Assembly: GCA_018062425.1 (NCBI GenBank) | Contig: JAGOSH010000006.1 | Coordinates: 1-48,897 of the forward strand | Length of the DNA stretch: 48,897 nt | Reading direction: 5' to 3' | Source of the DNA: Minisyncoccota bacterium | GTDB lineage: Bacteria; Patescibacteriota; Minisyncoccia; Phycocordibacterales; UBA9973 | Part shown: positions 14,998 through 23,491 of the stretch, piece after piece | How the letters are laid out: every line of letters begins with the position of its first letter | Numbering within the stretch: the first letter of the stretch is position 1 | Program-made: the position numbers and the translations under genes | Notes under the pieces: model-generated | What the model was told of the DNA's origin: nothing | What the model saw: only the letters and a program-made list of their open reading frames with translations | Database searches by the model: none

Positions 14998-16440
14998 ATG
15001 GAGAAGAAATATTATGTAACCATAGGGCTCGAGATTCATGCGGAGCTGAAGACCAAGACCAAGATGTTTTGCAGCTGCAAGAATGATCCTGATGAAATAA
15101 AGCCGAATACGAACATTTGCCCGGTATGTATGGCCCACCCAGGAGCACTGCCTGTGCCGAACAAGAAAGCTATAGAGCAAGTCATAAGGGTTGGTCTCGC
15201 CATCAACGGCAACATTGCTGACTTTTCGGAATTTGATCGCAAAAATTATTTCTATCCCGATATTCCAAAAGGCTATCAGATTTCTCAGCTGAAATACCCG
15301 ATAGTATCCGGTGGGCGTCTGGCTAGTATGGACATAACCCGTATTCACCTCGAGGAAGATACTGGAAACAACAAGCATTACGAGGATAAAAGTGGCGGGT
15401 ATTCCTTGATCGACTTTAACCGCGCTGGTGTGCCACTGATGGAGCTTGTTACCGAACCGCATACTTTTGAAACAGCGGAGGAAGCCGCAAAAGTTGCCAG
15501 CAATTTTGCCAAAGAATATCAACTGCTTCTGCAGTATATCCATGCGTCTGAAGCAAACATGGAGAAAGGCGAGATGCGCGTAGAGGCGAATGTGTCTGTT
15601 TCGCCCGAGAAAGACAAACTTTGGAAAGGATACGTCGAAGTAAAAAATTTGAATTCTTTCAAGACTGTAGAGAAAGCTATCAAATACGAAGTAGACCGAA
15701 TGATAGAACTCTGGGAAGAAGGAAAAGAAGCCGAAATAGTCAAAGAAACTCGTGGTTGGGATGAAGCCAAACAGAAAACCGTGTCTCAGCGGAAAAAGGA
15801 ATCATCAGAAGACTACCGGTATTTCCCTGATCCTGATCTACCAAAGATGAAACTCCACGAAGCCTTCGATTTAGAAAAAATGAAGTCTGACCTACCTGAA
15901 TTGCCAGAAGCAAAACGCGCACGCTATCGCAATTATTTTGGAATCAAAGATGAAGATATTGAAAGTTATATCAATGATACTGAGTTGGCTTCATGGTTTG
16001 AGGAAGTTGCTAAAATACTTGGTGATAAAGAAAAAATCAAAACTGCTTCCAACTATGTAACTTCGGACTATGTCGGTTTGAAAAAAAATAATCCAGAAAT
16101 CAAGCTACCAAGTGGTTCAAATTTTGCGGAACTCATGAATATGGTGACTGAAAACCAAGTTTCATCCAGAGCTGCAAAGGATATTTTGGCAATGATTGTC
16201 CTAAACGATGAGTCACCTTTGAAAATAGCTACCGAGAAAAATCTTCTTCAGAAAAATGACGAAGGAGAGTTGAAAGGCATAGTAGAAAAAATAATTTCTG
16301 AAAATCCGGAAGTTGTAGCAACCTACAAAGCTGGTAAAGAAAACGCCATCATGTCCCTAGTCGGTAAAATAATCAAAGAAACAAACGGTTCTGCGAATCC
16401 GCAGGTAGTGATTAAGTTACTCAAGGAGCTGATAGTATAA
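14998..16440 (+). CDS. gatB: Asp-tRNA(Asn)/Glu-tRNA(Gln) amidotransferase subunit B
   Basis: A 480-residue GatB. It starts with the kinase-like cradle (GLEIHAEL, residues 10-17), a zinc site (CSC near residue 24 and CPVC near 41), KNYFYPDIPKGYQISQ, and DFNRAGVPLMELVTEP. The helical and tail (YqeY-like) domains at the C-terminus end in NPQVVIKLLKELI. GatB activates mischarged Glu-tRNA(Gln) or Asp-tRNA(Asn) in the GatCAB complex. Here gatC and gatA are not adjacent, so the operon is split. Downstream is an unrelated orphan after 16 nt. Confidence 0.95.
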   Translation: MEKKYYVTIGLEIHAELKTKTKMFCSCKNDPDEIKPNTNICPVCMAHPGALPVPNKKAIEQVIRVGLAINGNIADFSEFDRKNYFYPDIPKGYQISQLKYPIVSGGRLASMDITRIHLEEDTGNNKHYEDKSGGYSLIDFNRAGVPLMELVTEPHTFETAEEAAKVASNFAKEYQLLLQYIHASEANMEKGEMRVEANVSVSPEKDKLWKGYVEVKNLNSFKTVEKAIKYEVDRMIELWEEGKEAEIVKETRGWDEAKQKTVSQRKKESSEDYRYFPDPDLPKMKLHEAFDLEKMKSDLPELPEAKRARYRNYFGIKDEDIESYINDTELASWFEEVAKILGDKEKIKTASNYVTSDYVGLKKNNPEIKLPSGSNFAELMNMVTENQVSSRAAKDILAMIVLNDESPLKIATEKNLLQKNDEGELKGIVEKIISENPEVVATYKAGKENAIMSLVGKIIKETNGSANPQVVIKLLKELIV

Positions 16441-16456
16441 TTTTTTTTATTAAACC

Positions 16457-17095
16457 ATGACAGAAACAGTTTCTCCCAACAGCAAAACGCCTGAACAAAT
16501 ACTAGAAGATAATTTTCACGTGCGATTAAGAGAGCTTGAGAAAGACACCCCCGACCTCGTTTCCATTTTTCGTATTTTAGCAAAAGAAGGTTATGATCGT
16601 GTGCCTCATTTTTATCGAACGATGCTATACCGTCTTCAAGCAGCAGGTAGATTTTCTTACATGTTTAATAAAACAGTAGGTGATACTTTCAGAGGAGCAC
16701 TCAATAATGGTGGATCTAAGATAAAAATAAACCCAGAAGATAATGTGAAGGAAATTGCGGAAAAATCAGCAAAGACTGAAATTGGCAGAGAAGATCTTTT
16801 GCAGGTTCTTGATCAAATGAAGGCGTTAGGTAAAGACGCTGTAATAGCAGCAAGAATGAAACATATTTTCAATAAAAGTATTAGCGATGAACAAGAAAAA
16901 TTAGTAACTCAATATGATGCATTAAATTCTCAGTTGCTTAGTTTGGCATATTCTTGCCCTGCAACACTCTTATTATATTTTTATCAGAACAAAGATTTAG
17001 GGTTTCTCTGGGGCATGAATGAGTCTAGTAGATTAAGAGATATTGCCACAGGTTACGATTTCACGTTTTCTCAAACTGTGGGAGAAAATTGGTAG
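16457..17095 (+). CDS. Hypothetical helical protein, 212 residues
   Basis: No family was recognised. The sequence is predicted mostly alpha-helical and soluble, with a charged N-terminal half (EQILEDNFHVRLRELEKDTP), a repeat-free middle (NVKEIAEKSAKTEIGREDLL), and a more hydrophobic segment near residue 160-178 (SLAYSCPATLLLYFYQ) that is too polar at its edges for a clear membrane helix. It follows gatB by 16 nt, with TATAAT overlapping the gatB stop but 15 nt from the ATG, so it may be co-transcribed or have a short leader. It begins a stretch of AT-richer, lineage-restricted genes. Confidence 0.6.
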   Translation: MTETVSPNSKTPEQILEDNFHVRLRELEKDTPDLVSIFRILAKEGYDRVPHFYRTMLYRLQAAGRFSYMFNKTVGDTFRGALNNGGSKIKINPEDNVKEIAEKSAKTEIGREDLLQVLDQMKALGKDAVIAARMKHIFNKSISDEQEKLVTQYDALNSQLLSLAYSCPATLLLYFYQNKDLGFLWGMNESSRLRDIATGYDFTFSQTVGENW

Positions 17096-17144
17096 AAAAA
17101 TGTTAATGAAAATATAAATTAATAATAATGTTTAAGCAATAACA

Positions 17145-18008
17145 ATGAAAACACTACGCGAATACATCAAAGAAGCAGGAGAGAAAGGAGTAGCTATTGG
17201 GCATTTTAATATTTCAAATCTCGAGGCATTGCATGGGATATTTAATGCTGCTAAGAAGCTAAATTTGCCAGTCATCATCGGCGTTTCAGAAGGTGAAGAG
17301 AAATTTGCCGGGATTGAGGAGGTTGTGGCTTTAGTTAAAACTTTGAGGGAAGAGAATGATTTCCCAATATTCCTAAATGCTGACCATCATGCAAGTTTTG
17401 AAACTGTGAAGAAATGCATCGACGAAGGTTTCGATATGGTTATCATAGACGTAGCCAAGCTTTCATTCGAAGAAAATGTAGCGGTTACTAAACAATGCGT
17501 AGAGTATGCTCATGAAGTAAATAAAAATACAGGACGTGACGTACTTGTCGAAGCAGAAATCGGTTACATAGGTTCTGGTTCAAATATCAAAGACACTGTA
17601 CCAGAAGGCGCAGGAATTTTGACGAAGCCGGAAGAAGCAAAGAAGTTTGTGGATGCTACCGGTATTGATCTGCTCGCTCCTTCTATCGGCTCTATTCATG
17701 GACTTATAAAGTCTGGCAAGCCACACATTAATGCCGAACTAACAAAACAAATCAGAGAAATCACAGGTATACCGTTAGTGCTCCATGGTGGTTCAGGGCT
17801 CCGAGATGAAGACTTTACCAATGCTATAAAAGCTGGAGTACAAATAGTTCACATCAATAGCGAAATACGACTAGCTTTTCGAGATGCTGTAGAAAAATCA
17901 ATCAAAGACATGCCAGAGGAAATAACCCCAGCCAAAATCCTGCAACCCGCAGTAGATGCGATAGAGAAAGTGGTGGAAGAAAGAATGAAACTTTTTAATA
18001 TGATGTAA
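17145..18008 (+). CDS. Class II fructose-bisphosphate aldolase family
   Basis: A 287-residue zinc aldolase of the FbaA/GatY/KbaY family. Zinc and catalytic motifs: NADHH (about residues 82-86), VEAEIGYIGSG (about 134-144), SIHGL (about 183) and LHGGSG (about 212), ending in a variant phosphate-binding motif HINSEIR. The reaction is the reversible aldol cleavage of fructose 1,6-bisphosphate or a close analogue such as tagatose 1,6-bisphosphate. The first motif has Ala-Asp-His-His where FBA enzymes usually have LDHG, so substrate preference is not certain. It stands between two orphans, with no other glycolytic gene nearby. Confidence 0.85.
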   Translation: MKTLREYIKEAGEKGVAIGHFNISNLEALHGIFNAAKKLNLPVIIGVSEGEEKFAGIEEVVALVKTLREENDFPIFLNADHHASFETVKKCIDEGFDMVIIDVAKLSFEENVAVTKQCVEYAHEVNKNTGRDVLVEAEIGYIGSGSNIKDTVPEGAGILTKPEEAKKFVDATGIDLLAPSIGSIHGLIKSGKPHINAELTKQIREITGIPLVLHGGSGLRDEDFTNAIKAGVQIVHINSEIRLAFRDAVEKSIKDMPEEITPAKILQPAVDAIEKVVEERMKLFNMM

Positions 18009-18016
18009 TAAATTTT

Positions 18017-18751
18017 ATGAAGATGAAATACGTACAAATTTTGCTTTTAATTTTGTTTATATTAATTACTTTACTTTTTTACAAAGTAAATTTTGGAGCA
18101 GGAAATACGGACAAAATATTTATTACTATCACAACATTTTTCTTTTCTATTTTTACTGGGTTTTTCATCACCAGACAAGGCAGTCGTTATACAAAAATCC
18201 GTGAAATCATAAGTAATTTTGACGGTAAAATGTCTGGAAGTTACCGTGTTGCAGGAAACATCTCACAAATAGTTCAAGACAAGGTCGGGGCAACCATAAA
18301 AGCCCATTATGAAAAAATTCTTGAGTCAAAAAAGTGGGACTACCATTTCGTTAATAAATCAAACACTATATCAAGTATTCATAAAATTTTAGAAGAAGAG
18401 ATAGGAAGCAGTAAACAAGAAACACTTCGTAACCAGTCTGTGGGTAGGGTACTGGCGAATGTTGGTGACTGCCAAGTTCTCCGTAAAAATATGATTATGA
18501 TTTACCAGGAGAGAATTCCTAGCTTTCAATGGTTTCTGATCTGTTTCTTTGTACTTATTCTTTTGTGCGCTGTTAGTGTAATACCATCAAGCGGTTTTAT
18601 TCTAGGTTCAATACTTAAATCAGCTTTTGTTGTGTCCATCCTTTCGGTTGTGGTGATCCTGCACAACTTGGACAATTTGCACTTGTTCGAAAATTTTATT
18701 GGTGAAAATTCCGCAAAAGACGTTATGGACTTAATTGAAGGGAGTAAATAA
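18017..18751 (+). CDS. Four-helix membrane protein, bestrophin/DUF4239-like topology
   Basis: A 244-residue protein with two N-terminal membrane helices (about residues 5-22 and 33-52), a polar central domain of about 110 residues, and two C-terminal helices (about 173-192 and 200-222). This 2+2 arrangement with FFITRQGSRYTKIREIISNFDG after the second helix resembles DUF4239/bestrophin-like proteins, but no motif proves it. The start may be ATG 18017 or 18023. The NUDIX gene begins 1 nt after the stop, and a GGGAG sequence inside its last codons serves that gene. Confidence 0.5.
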   Translation: MKMKYVQILLLILFILITLLFYKVNFGAGNTDKIFITITTFFFSIFTGFFITRQGSRYTKIREIISNFDGKMSGSYRVAGNISQIVQDKVGATIKAHYEKILESKKWDYHFVNKSNTISSIHKILEEEIGSSKQETLRNQSVGRVLANVGDCQVLRKNMIMIYQERIPSFQWFLICFFVLILLCAVSVIPSSGFILGSILKSAFVVSILSVVVILHNLDNLHLFENFIGENSAKDVMDLIEGSK

Positions 18752-18752
18752 T

Positions 18753-19190
18753 ATGAAACTGAAAATCGACAAACAATTTATTGCTGTCAGAGCAATCATT
18801 AAAAAAAATGAAAAGTTTCTGATAATTCGAGAATCGAACAAATACAAGGACGGAACGAACCATGGTTCTTATGATTTTCCCGGTGGCAAGTTAAATATAG
18901 GCGAATCTGCTCATAAGGCTCTCTTGAGGGAAGTAAAAGAAGAAGCTGGTATGAATGTTAAGGTATTGCAACCAGTTCATGTAGATGAATGGTATCCCAA
19001 AGTTCACGGACAACAGTTTCAAATTGTGGGAGTATTCTTTATGTGTGAACCTATTGGAAAAACTATTAAATTGGGTAATGACCATGACGAATACCGATGG
19101 GTAACTATTAACGAATCAAAAAAATACAAACTAATGCCTGCTGTTACGAATGCTTTCAAGGTGTTAAATGACACGCGTTTGCCAAAGTAG
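18753..19190 (+). CDS. NUDIX hydrolase
   Basis: A 145-residue NUDIX protein with the full box GKLNIGE-x7-REVKEEAGM (about residues 43-66), which coordinates Mg2+ for cleaving nucleoside-diphosphate-linked compounds. The substrate cannot be told; small MutT-like members clean oxidised nucleotides or trim mRNA caps. It is one of few genes here with a clear Shine-Dalgarno sequence: GGGAG lies about 8 nt before the ATG, inside the end of the previous gene. A TTG start at 18735 is in frame but would add non-conserved residues. Confidence 0.88.
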   Translation: MKLKIDKQFIAVRAIIKKNEKFLIIRESNKYKDGTNHGSYDFPGGKLNIGESAHKALLREVKEEAGMNVKVLQPVHVDEWYPKVHGQQFQIVGVFFMCEPIGKTIKLGNDHDEYRWVTINESKKYKLMPAVTNAFKVLNDTRLPK

Positions 19191-19231
19191 AAGAACTAAA
19201 AATATAGACAAACTTTTGACCGATATGTTTT

Positions 19232-20980
19232 ATGCAGAATCAAATAAAAAACTGTAAAAATTGTAAAAAAGATTTTACTATAACTAGTAGCAATTTTTCT
19301 TTCTACGAAAAAATTAAAGTTCCGCCACCAACGTGGTGCCCTGATTGTAGGTGTATGAGACGCATGGTACATCGTAACGAAAGAACACTTCATCGAAGAA
19401 TTTGCGATATAACTGGGAAAAATATAATTTCTATATATCGCCCAGATTGTCCATACACCATCTGCGACAAAGATTATTATTTTTCTGATGCTTTTGATCC
19501 ATTTTCGTACGGAATCCCTTATAATCCTGATAAAAGCTTTTTTGACCAATTCTACATTTTCGCAAAAAAGGTTCCGCTTAGTTCTTTGTTTGTAAGAAAC
19601 TCCATTAATTGCGAGTACAATCAAGACATGGGTGGATCCAAAGACTGTTACCTTTGCTCTAGAACTCATAATTCCCAAAATATGCTTTACACTTATAGGG
19701 GGAATAAATCGAATTATTGTGTGGATTGTTTTCAGTCGTTACAAAGTTCTGAGTTCCTGTATGAATGTATAAATGTTGTAACATGTAGCAATAGCAAGTT
19801 TTTAAATTTTTCTGATAAATGTTCTGACTCAGCGTTCTTGTATAACTGTACTGGATGTGTGGACTGTTTTATGTGTACTGACCTTCGAAACAAGCAATGT
19901 TATTTCAAAAACAAACAATATTCTAGAGAAGAATATAAGAAAATTATAGATTCTTATTCTTTGTCTTCATATAGTGGACAAGAGAAGGCCTTTAAAGAGT
20001 TTGAAGATTTTTTAAAAACACAGCCCAGGAAAAATTTAAATATCATTAGATCAAACGATGTTATAGGAGATAGTATCTCGGATTCGAAAGATTGTAATAC
20101 TGTTTTTAATGTAAAATCATTACAAAATTGTTCGTATATATGGGACTCGAGTAACTTTACAGATTCAATGGATACATATTCAGGCATGTCTACAGAACTT
20201 ACCTATGAAGCCACTGCTACTACCGGGCATAGCAATAATTGTCATTTTTGTGTGAGGGTTTATGAAGGTTCTCGTGATTGTGAATATAGTTGGTTTTTAC
20301 AAAATTGTTCAAGTTGTTTCGGTTGTGTCGGGCTTAAAGATCAGGAGTATTGTATTTTTAATGTTAAATATACAAAGATTGAGTATTTTGAATTATTATC
20401 AAAAATAAAGTTTAAGATGTTAGAAGATGAAGAATATGGAGAATTTTTCCCAATGTACATGTCCCCGTTTGCGTATAATGATACTGTAGCTTATGAATAT
20501 TTCCCTTTGACTCTAGAAGAGACAGAGAAACAAGGAATGAAATGGGGGGAAACAGAAGATAAAAATTATAAACCGACAAAATTATTTTCAGAGTTACCTG
20601 ACGATATTGACGAAGTAGAGGATTCTGTCCTAAAAGAAATAATTTCTTGTGAACATGATGGGGGTTGTAAGCACGGCTGCACTAAAGCTTTCAGAATTAC
20701 TGAAAATGAACTTTCCTTTTACAAAAGACGAAAGATACCTCTTCCAAGGAAGTGCCCTAATTGTAGATATTACAGACGTTTAGAATACCGTAACCCTACA
20801 ACCCTACGAACAGCTGTTTGTATGTGTAAAGGATCAGAATTAAGTAATGGTGTATATAAAAATACTATAATCCATGAGCATGGGGTATCGTTATGTGGTA
20901 AAAATATTGATACGACAATGAAAGAAAATTCCGGTTTTCTTGTTTACTGTGAAAATTGCTACAAGAAAGAGGTGTTTTAA
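19232..20980 (+). CDS. Cysteine-rich protein with duplicated zinc modules
   Basis: A 582-residue protein with dozens of cysteines and no signal peptide. A zinc module of about 45 residues occurs at the N-terminus (C8, C11, C36, C39; FYEKIKVPPPTWCPDCR) and again near 475-520 (FYKRRKIPLPRKCPNCR), each followed by RR...RN. Between them are cysteine-paired repeats: CVDCFMCTDLRNKQCYFKNK ... REEY (about 210-235) and CSSCFGCVGLKDQEYCIFN ... IEYF (about 361-386), whose period suggests a solenoid. It resembles large zinc-ribbon proteins seen in Patescibacteria genomes; no catalytic motif is visible. A nucleic-acid-binding or redox scaffold role is possible but unproven. It stands alone on an AT-rich stretch. 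Confidence 0.6.
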   Translation: MQNQIKNCKNCKKDFTITSSNFSFYEKIKVPPPTWCPDCRCMRRMVHRNERTLHRRICDITGKNIISIYRPDCPYTICDKDYYFSDAFDPFSYGIPYNPDKSFFDQFYIFAKKVPLSSLFVRNSINCEYNQDMGGSKDCYLCSRTHNSQNMLYTYRGNKSNYCVDCFQSLQSSEFLYECINVVTCSNSKFLNFSDKCSDSAFLYNCTGCVDCFMCTDLRNKQCYFKNKQYSREEYKKIIDSYSLSSYSGQEKAFKEFEDFLKTQPRKNLNIIRSNDVIGDSISDSKDCNTVFNVKSLQNCSYIWDSSNFTDSMDTYSGMSTELTYEATATTGHSNNCHFCVRVYEGSRDCEYSWFLQNCSSCFGCVGLKDQEYCIFNVKYTKIEYFELLSKIKFKMLEDEEYGEFFPMYMSPFAYNDTVAYEYFPLTLEETEKQGMKWGETEDKNYKPTKLFSELPDDIDEVEDSVLKEIISCEHDGGCKHGCTKAFRITENELSFYKRRKIPLPRKCPNCRYYRRLEYRNPTTLRTAVCMCKGSELSNGVYKNTIIHEHGVSLCGKNIDTTMKENSGFLVYCENCYKKEVF

Positions 20981-21004
20981 AGTGTAATCTAAATAAGATT
21001 TTGG

Positions 21005-21017
21005 TACAATAAAAACT
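21005..21017 (+). promoter_or_regulatory. Leaderless -10 of the FAD oxidoreductase gene
   Basis: TACAAT (21005-21010) lies 7 nt before the ATG at 21018. The -35 is weak. Confidence 0.5.
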
Positions 21018-22772
21018 ATGAAAGAAGAAATTAAGAAATTTTTTAAGGGGGATTTGGATGACAGTGAAGAAACACTGGTGAAATACTCGCACGATGCGAG
21101 TGTTTTCGAGGTGAAGCCCCAGGTTGTGCTTTTCCCGAAAGATTCAGAAGATGTAAAAAATTTAGTTAAATGGGTAGGCGATAATAAAGAAAAGTATCCT
21201 GCCATCTCGATAACTTGCCGATGCGCGGGTACGGACATGTCTGGTGGATCTATAGGGGAATCTATAATACTCGATTTCACAAAATACATGAACAAATTGA
21301 TTGGTGGGCCAAACCCGATAAAAAATTCTACTGGCTCAACGCTTCCTGGAGTATCAGGTGGCAATCAAAATTTTTTACCATTTGCGGGTACTATCACAGT
21401 CGAACCGGGTATGTTTTACCGGGATTTTGAAAAGATTACCAAAGAAAAAGGCATGATCCTGCCTTGTTATACCGCTTCGAAAAATTTAAATGCCATGGGT
21501 GGTATGTTTGGCAACAATTCCGCTGGTGAGCGTACATTGCGTTTCGGCAAGACAGAGGAATACATCGCCGAGGCCCAGGTTGTGTTTGCCGATGGTAATG
21601 AGTACACGGTCAAACCACTTTCCAAGAACGAACTAGAAGCAAAGATCTCTCAGAACGATTTTGAAGGTGGTGTGTACAAAAGAATATTTAATCTTATAAC
21701 AGAAAATGCAGAGGATTTGAAAAACGCCAAACCCAAAGTTCACAAAAATTCAGCGGGCTACACTCTGTGGAACGTTGTTGACTTTGATGGTGTCCGTGGT
21801 GAGGCAGAGTATTTCGATTTGAACAGAATCTTGGTTGGGTCACAGGGCACACTCGGTATTGTTACCCAAATCACTTTTAAGCTTATTGAAGACCCAAAAT
21901 ACCGTAAACTACTCGTGCTCTTTATGCGAGACATGAATTTGCTCCCTGGTTTGGTTAACAAAATTTTAGTACACAATCCAGAAACAATAGAAACATATGA
22001 TGACAAGACTTTTTTCTTGGTGCTTAAATATATCAAGGATTTTACAAAGCTCTTGGGTGTTGGCAACTTACTGAAACTTATGTTTAGTTTTGGGCCAGAG
22101 GCGTTGATGACACTCCGGCACGGTTTCCCAAAACTAATAATTCTGGTTGAGTTTGCTGGTAGCAATCAGGCAGAGGTAGACTTGGAGGCCAAGAAGACCT
22201 TGGAGAGTTTGAGGATGTATAAAAAAATAGGATTACATTTGACTCGGAGTGAGTTTGAAGCCAAAAAATATTGGACCATCAGACACGAAGCTTTTAATCT
22301 GATTCGTTATCATTTGAAAAAAGTAAAATCCAAACCTTTCATTGATGACGTAGTAGTACGCCCAGAACATTTACCAGAATTCATGCCAGAGTTGTACAAA
22401 ATACTTGGCGAATATAAAGACGAGATGACTTTTGCTGTCGGCGGTCATGCCGGGGATGGTAACTTGCACATCTATACTTTAGTAGACCCGAGTGATCCAA
22501 ATTTAAAACAGATGGTCCTAGATGTGTCTGACAAGGTGTATACGTTGGTAACCAGGCTTGGCGGTTCGATCACTGCGGAGCACAACGATGGACTCATCCG
22601 AACCCCATATTTGAACAAGATGTATAATCCGAAAATAATCAATATTTTCAAGGACATAAAGGGTATTTTTGATTTAAAACACATACTTAATCCCGGTAAA
22701 AAAGTACCCGAAGACAACTACGGTCCCGGCACTCGTGAGTATTTAATAGCCCATATCCCATCCAACAAGTAG
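21018..22772 (+). CDS. FAD-linked oxidase, D-lactate/glycolate dehydrogenase family
   Basis: A 584-residue flavoenzyme of the FAD_binding_4 (PCMH) plus FAD-oxidase_C type. The FAD domain has CRCAGTDMSGGSIGE (about residues 67-81), ASKNLNAMGGMFGNNSAGER and GSQGTLGIVTQITFKL. The C-terminal domain has GGHAGDGNLH (about 473-482), the metal-binding motif of Dld/GlcD enzymes, and EHNDGLIRTPYL. It would oxidise a D-2-hydroxy acid such as D-lactate and pass electrons to an unknown acceptor. No cysteine-rich partner subunit is adjacent. A proline/glycine-rich insert near residues 94-115 (GGPNPIKNSTGSTLPG) lies beside the FAD domain and is unusual. Confidence 0.85.
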   Translation: MKEEIKKFFKGDLDDSEETLVKYSHDASVFEVKPQVVLFPKDSEDVKNLVKWVGDNKEKYPAISITCRCAGTDMSGGSIGESIILDFTKYMNKLIGGPNPIKNSTGSTLPGVSGGNQNFLPFAGTITVEPGMFYRDFEKITKEKGMILPCYTASKNLNAMGGMFGNNSAGERTLRFGKTEEYIAEAQVVFADGNEYTVKPLSKNELEAKISQNDFEGGVYKRIFNLITENAEDLKNAKPKVHKNSAGYTLWNVVDFDGVRGEAEYFDLNRILVGSQGTLGIVTQITFKLIEDPKYRKLLVLFMRDMNLLPGLVNKILVHNPETIETYDDKTFFLVLKYIKDFTKLLGVGNLLKLMFSFGPEALMTLRHGFPKLIILVEFAGSNQAEVDLEAKKTLESLRMYKKIGLHLTRSEFEAKKYWTIRHEAFNLIRYHLKKVKSKPFIDDVVVRPEHLPEFMPELYKILGEYKDEMTFAVGGHAGDGNLHIYTLVDPSDPNLKQMVLDVSDKVYTLVTRLGGSITAEHNDGLIRTPYLNKMYNPKIINIFKDIKGIFDLKHILNPGKKVPEDNYGPGTREYLIAHIPSNK

Positions 22773-22779
22773 CAAATAT

Positions 22780-22814
22780 TTGCTTTATAAAGTTTTTTGT
22801 ATATAATAGCCCTT
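22780..22814 (+). promoter_or_regulatory. Leaderless promoter of the bL25 gene
   Basis: TTGCTT (22780-22785), 16-bp spacer, TATAAT (22802-22807), 7 nt, ATG 22815. Confidence 0.7.
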
Positions 22815-23453
22815 ATGTTTTCAATCACAGCAAAAACAAGAGATTTGAGCGCCGACCTCGAGAAGATGAGGTCAAATGATGAGATGCCGTCCGTATACTA
22901 CGGATCCGGTGTTGCCTCTACATCAATTTCTGTACCAAAAATCGCTTTCCAGAAAATCTGGAGAGACGCGGGTGAATCAACACCGATCGAACTTACAGTT
23001 GATGGCAAGAAAGTGAACGTACTAATCCACGACGTGGCTATGCACCCAGTTACAAACGAACCTATACACGTAGACTTTTTGGTAGTTGATATGAGTAAGA
23101 AAATTTCTGTCTCCGTTCCTCTAGAATTCGTTGGTGTTGCTCCTGCAGTAAAGAGTGGATTGGGTATTTTGGTCAAGGTTCTATACGAGATCGAAATCGA
23201 AGCATTACCGAAAGATTTGCCACACAATATCGAAGTTGATATCTCAACTCTCGTGGACGCAGAAAGCCAGATTGCAGTATCAGACTTGAAAATGCCAACT
23301 GGGGTGACTGCTATAGCCAAAGCTTCTGAAGTTGTAGCTGCTATCGCTCTACAAAAAGAAGAAAAAGAAGAAGAATCTGCTCCTGTTGACCTATCTGCAA
23401 TTGAAGTAGAAAAGAAGGGTAAGAAAGAAGAAGAAGCCCCAGCTGCCGAATAA
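22815..23453 (+). CDS. rplY: 50S ribosomal protein bL25 (CTC form)
   Basis: A 212-residue bL25 of the long, CTC type. The N-terminal 5S-rRNA-binding barrel (residues 1-90) includes MPSVYYGSG and HPVTNEPIHVDFL. The C-terminal TL5 domain (about 95-180) has VPLEFVGVAPAVKSG and LPKDLPHNIEVDIS. It ends in a lysine/glutamate-rich tail. Long bL25 proteins stabilise 5S rRNA in the large subunit. A TTG at 22797 is in frame, but it lies upstream of the -10 box, so ATG 22815 is the likely start. Confidence 0.92.
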   Translation: MFSITAKTRDLSADLEKMRSNDEMPSVYYGSGVASTSISVPKIAFQKIWRDAGESTPIELTVDGKKVNVLIHDVAMHPVTNEPIHVDFLVVDMSKKISVSVPLEFVGVAPAVKSGLGILVKVLYEIEIEALPKDLPHNIEVDISTLVDAESQIAVSDLKMPTGVTAIAKASEVVAAIALQKEEKEEESAPVDLSAIEVEKKGKKEEEAPAAE

Positions 23454-23478
23454 GTTTCCAAAATCTCTCTAAAAATGT

Positions 23479-23491
23479 TAAAATAAAAACT
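23479..23491 (+). promoter_or_regulatory. Leaderless -10 of the transglycosylase gene
   Basis: TAAAAT (23479-23484) lies 7 nt before the ATG at 23492. Confidence 0.45.

Noticed and set aside
22797-22814. TTG start for bL25
   Set aside because: It lies upstream of the TATAAT box, so it would not be in the predicted mRNA; the ATG at 22815 begins the conserved domain.
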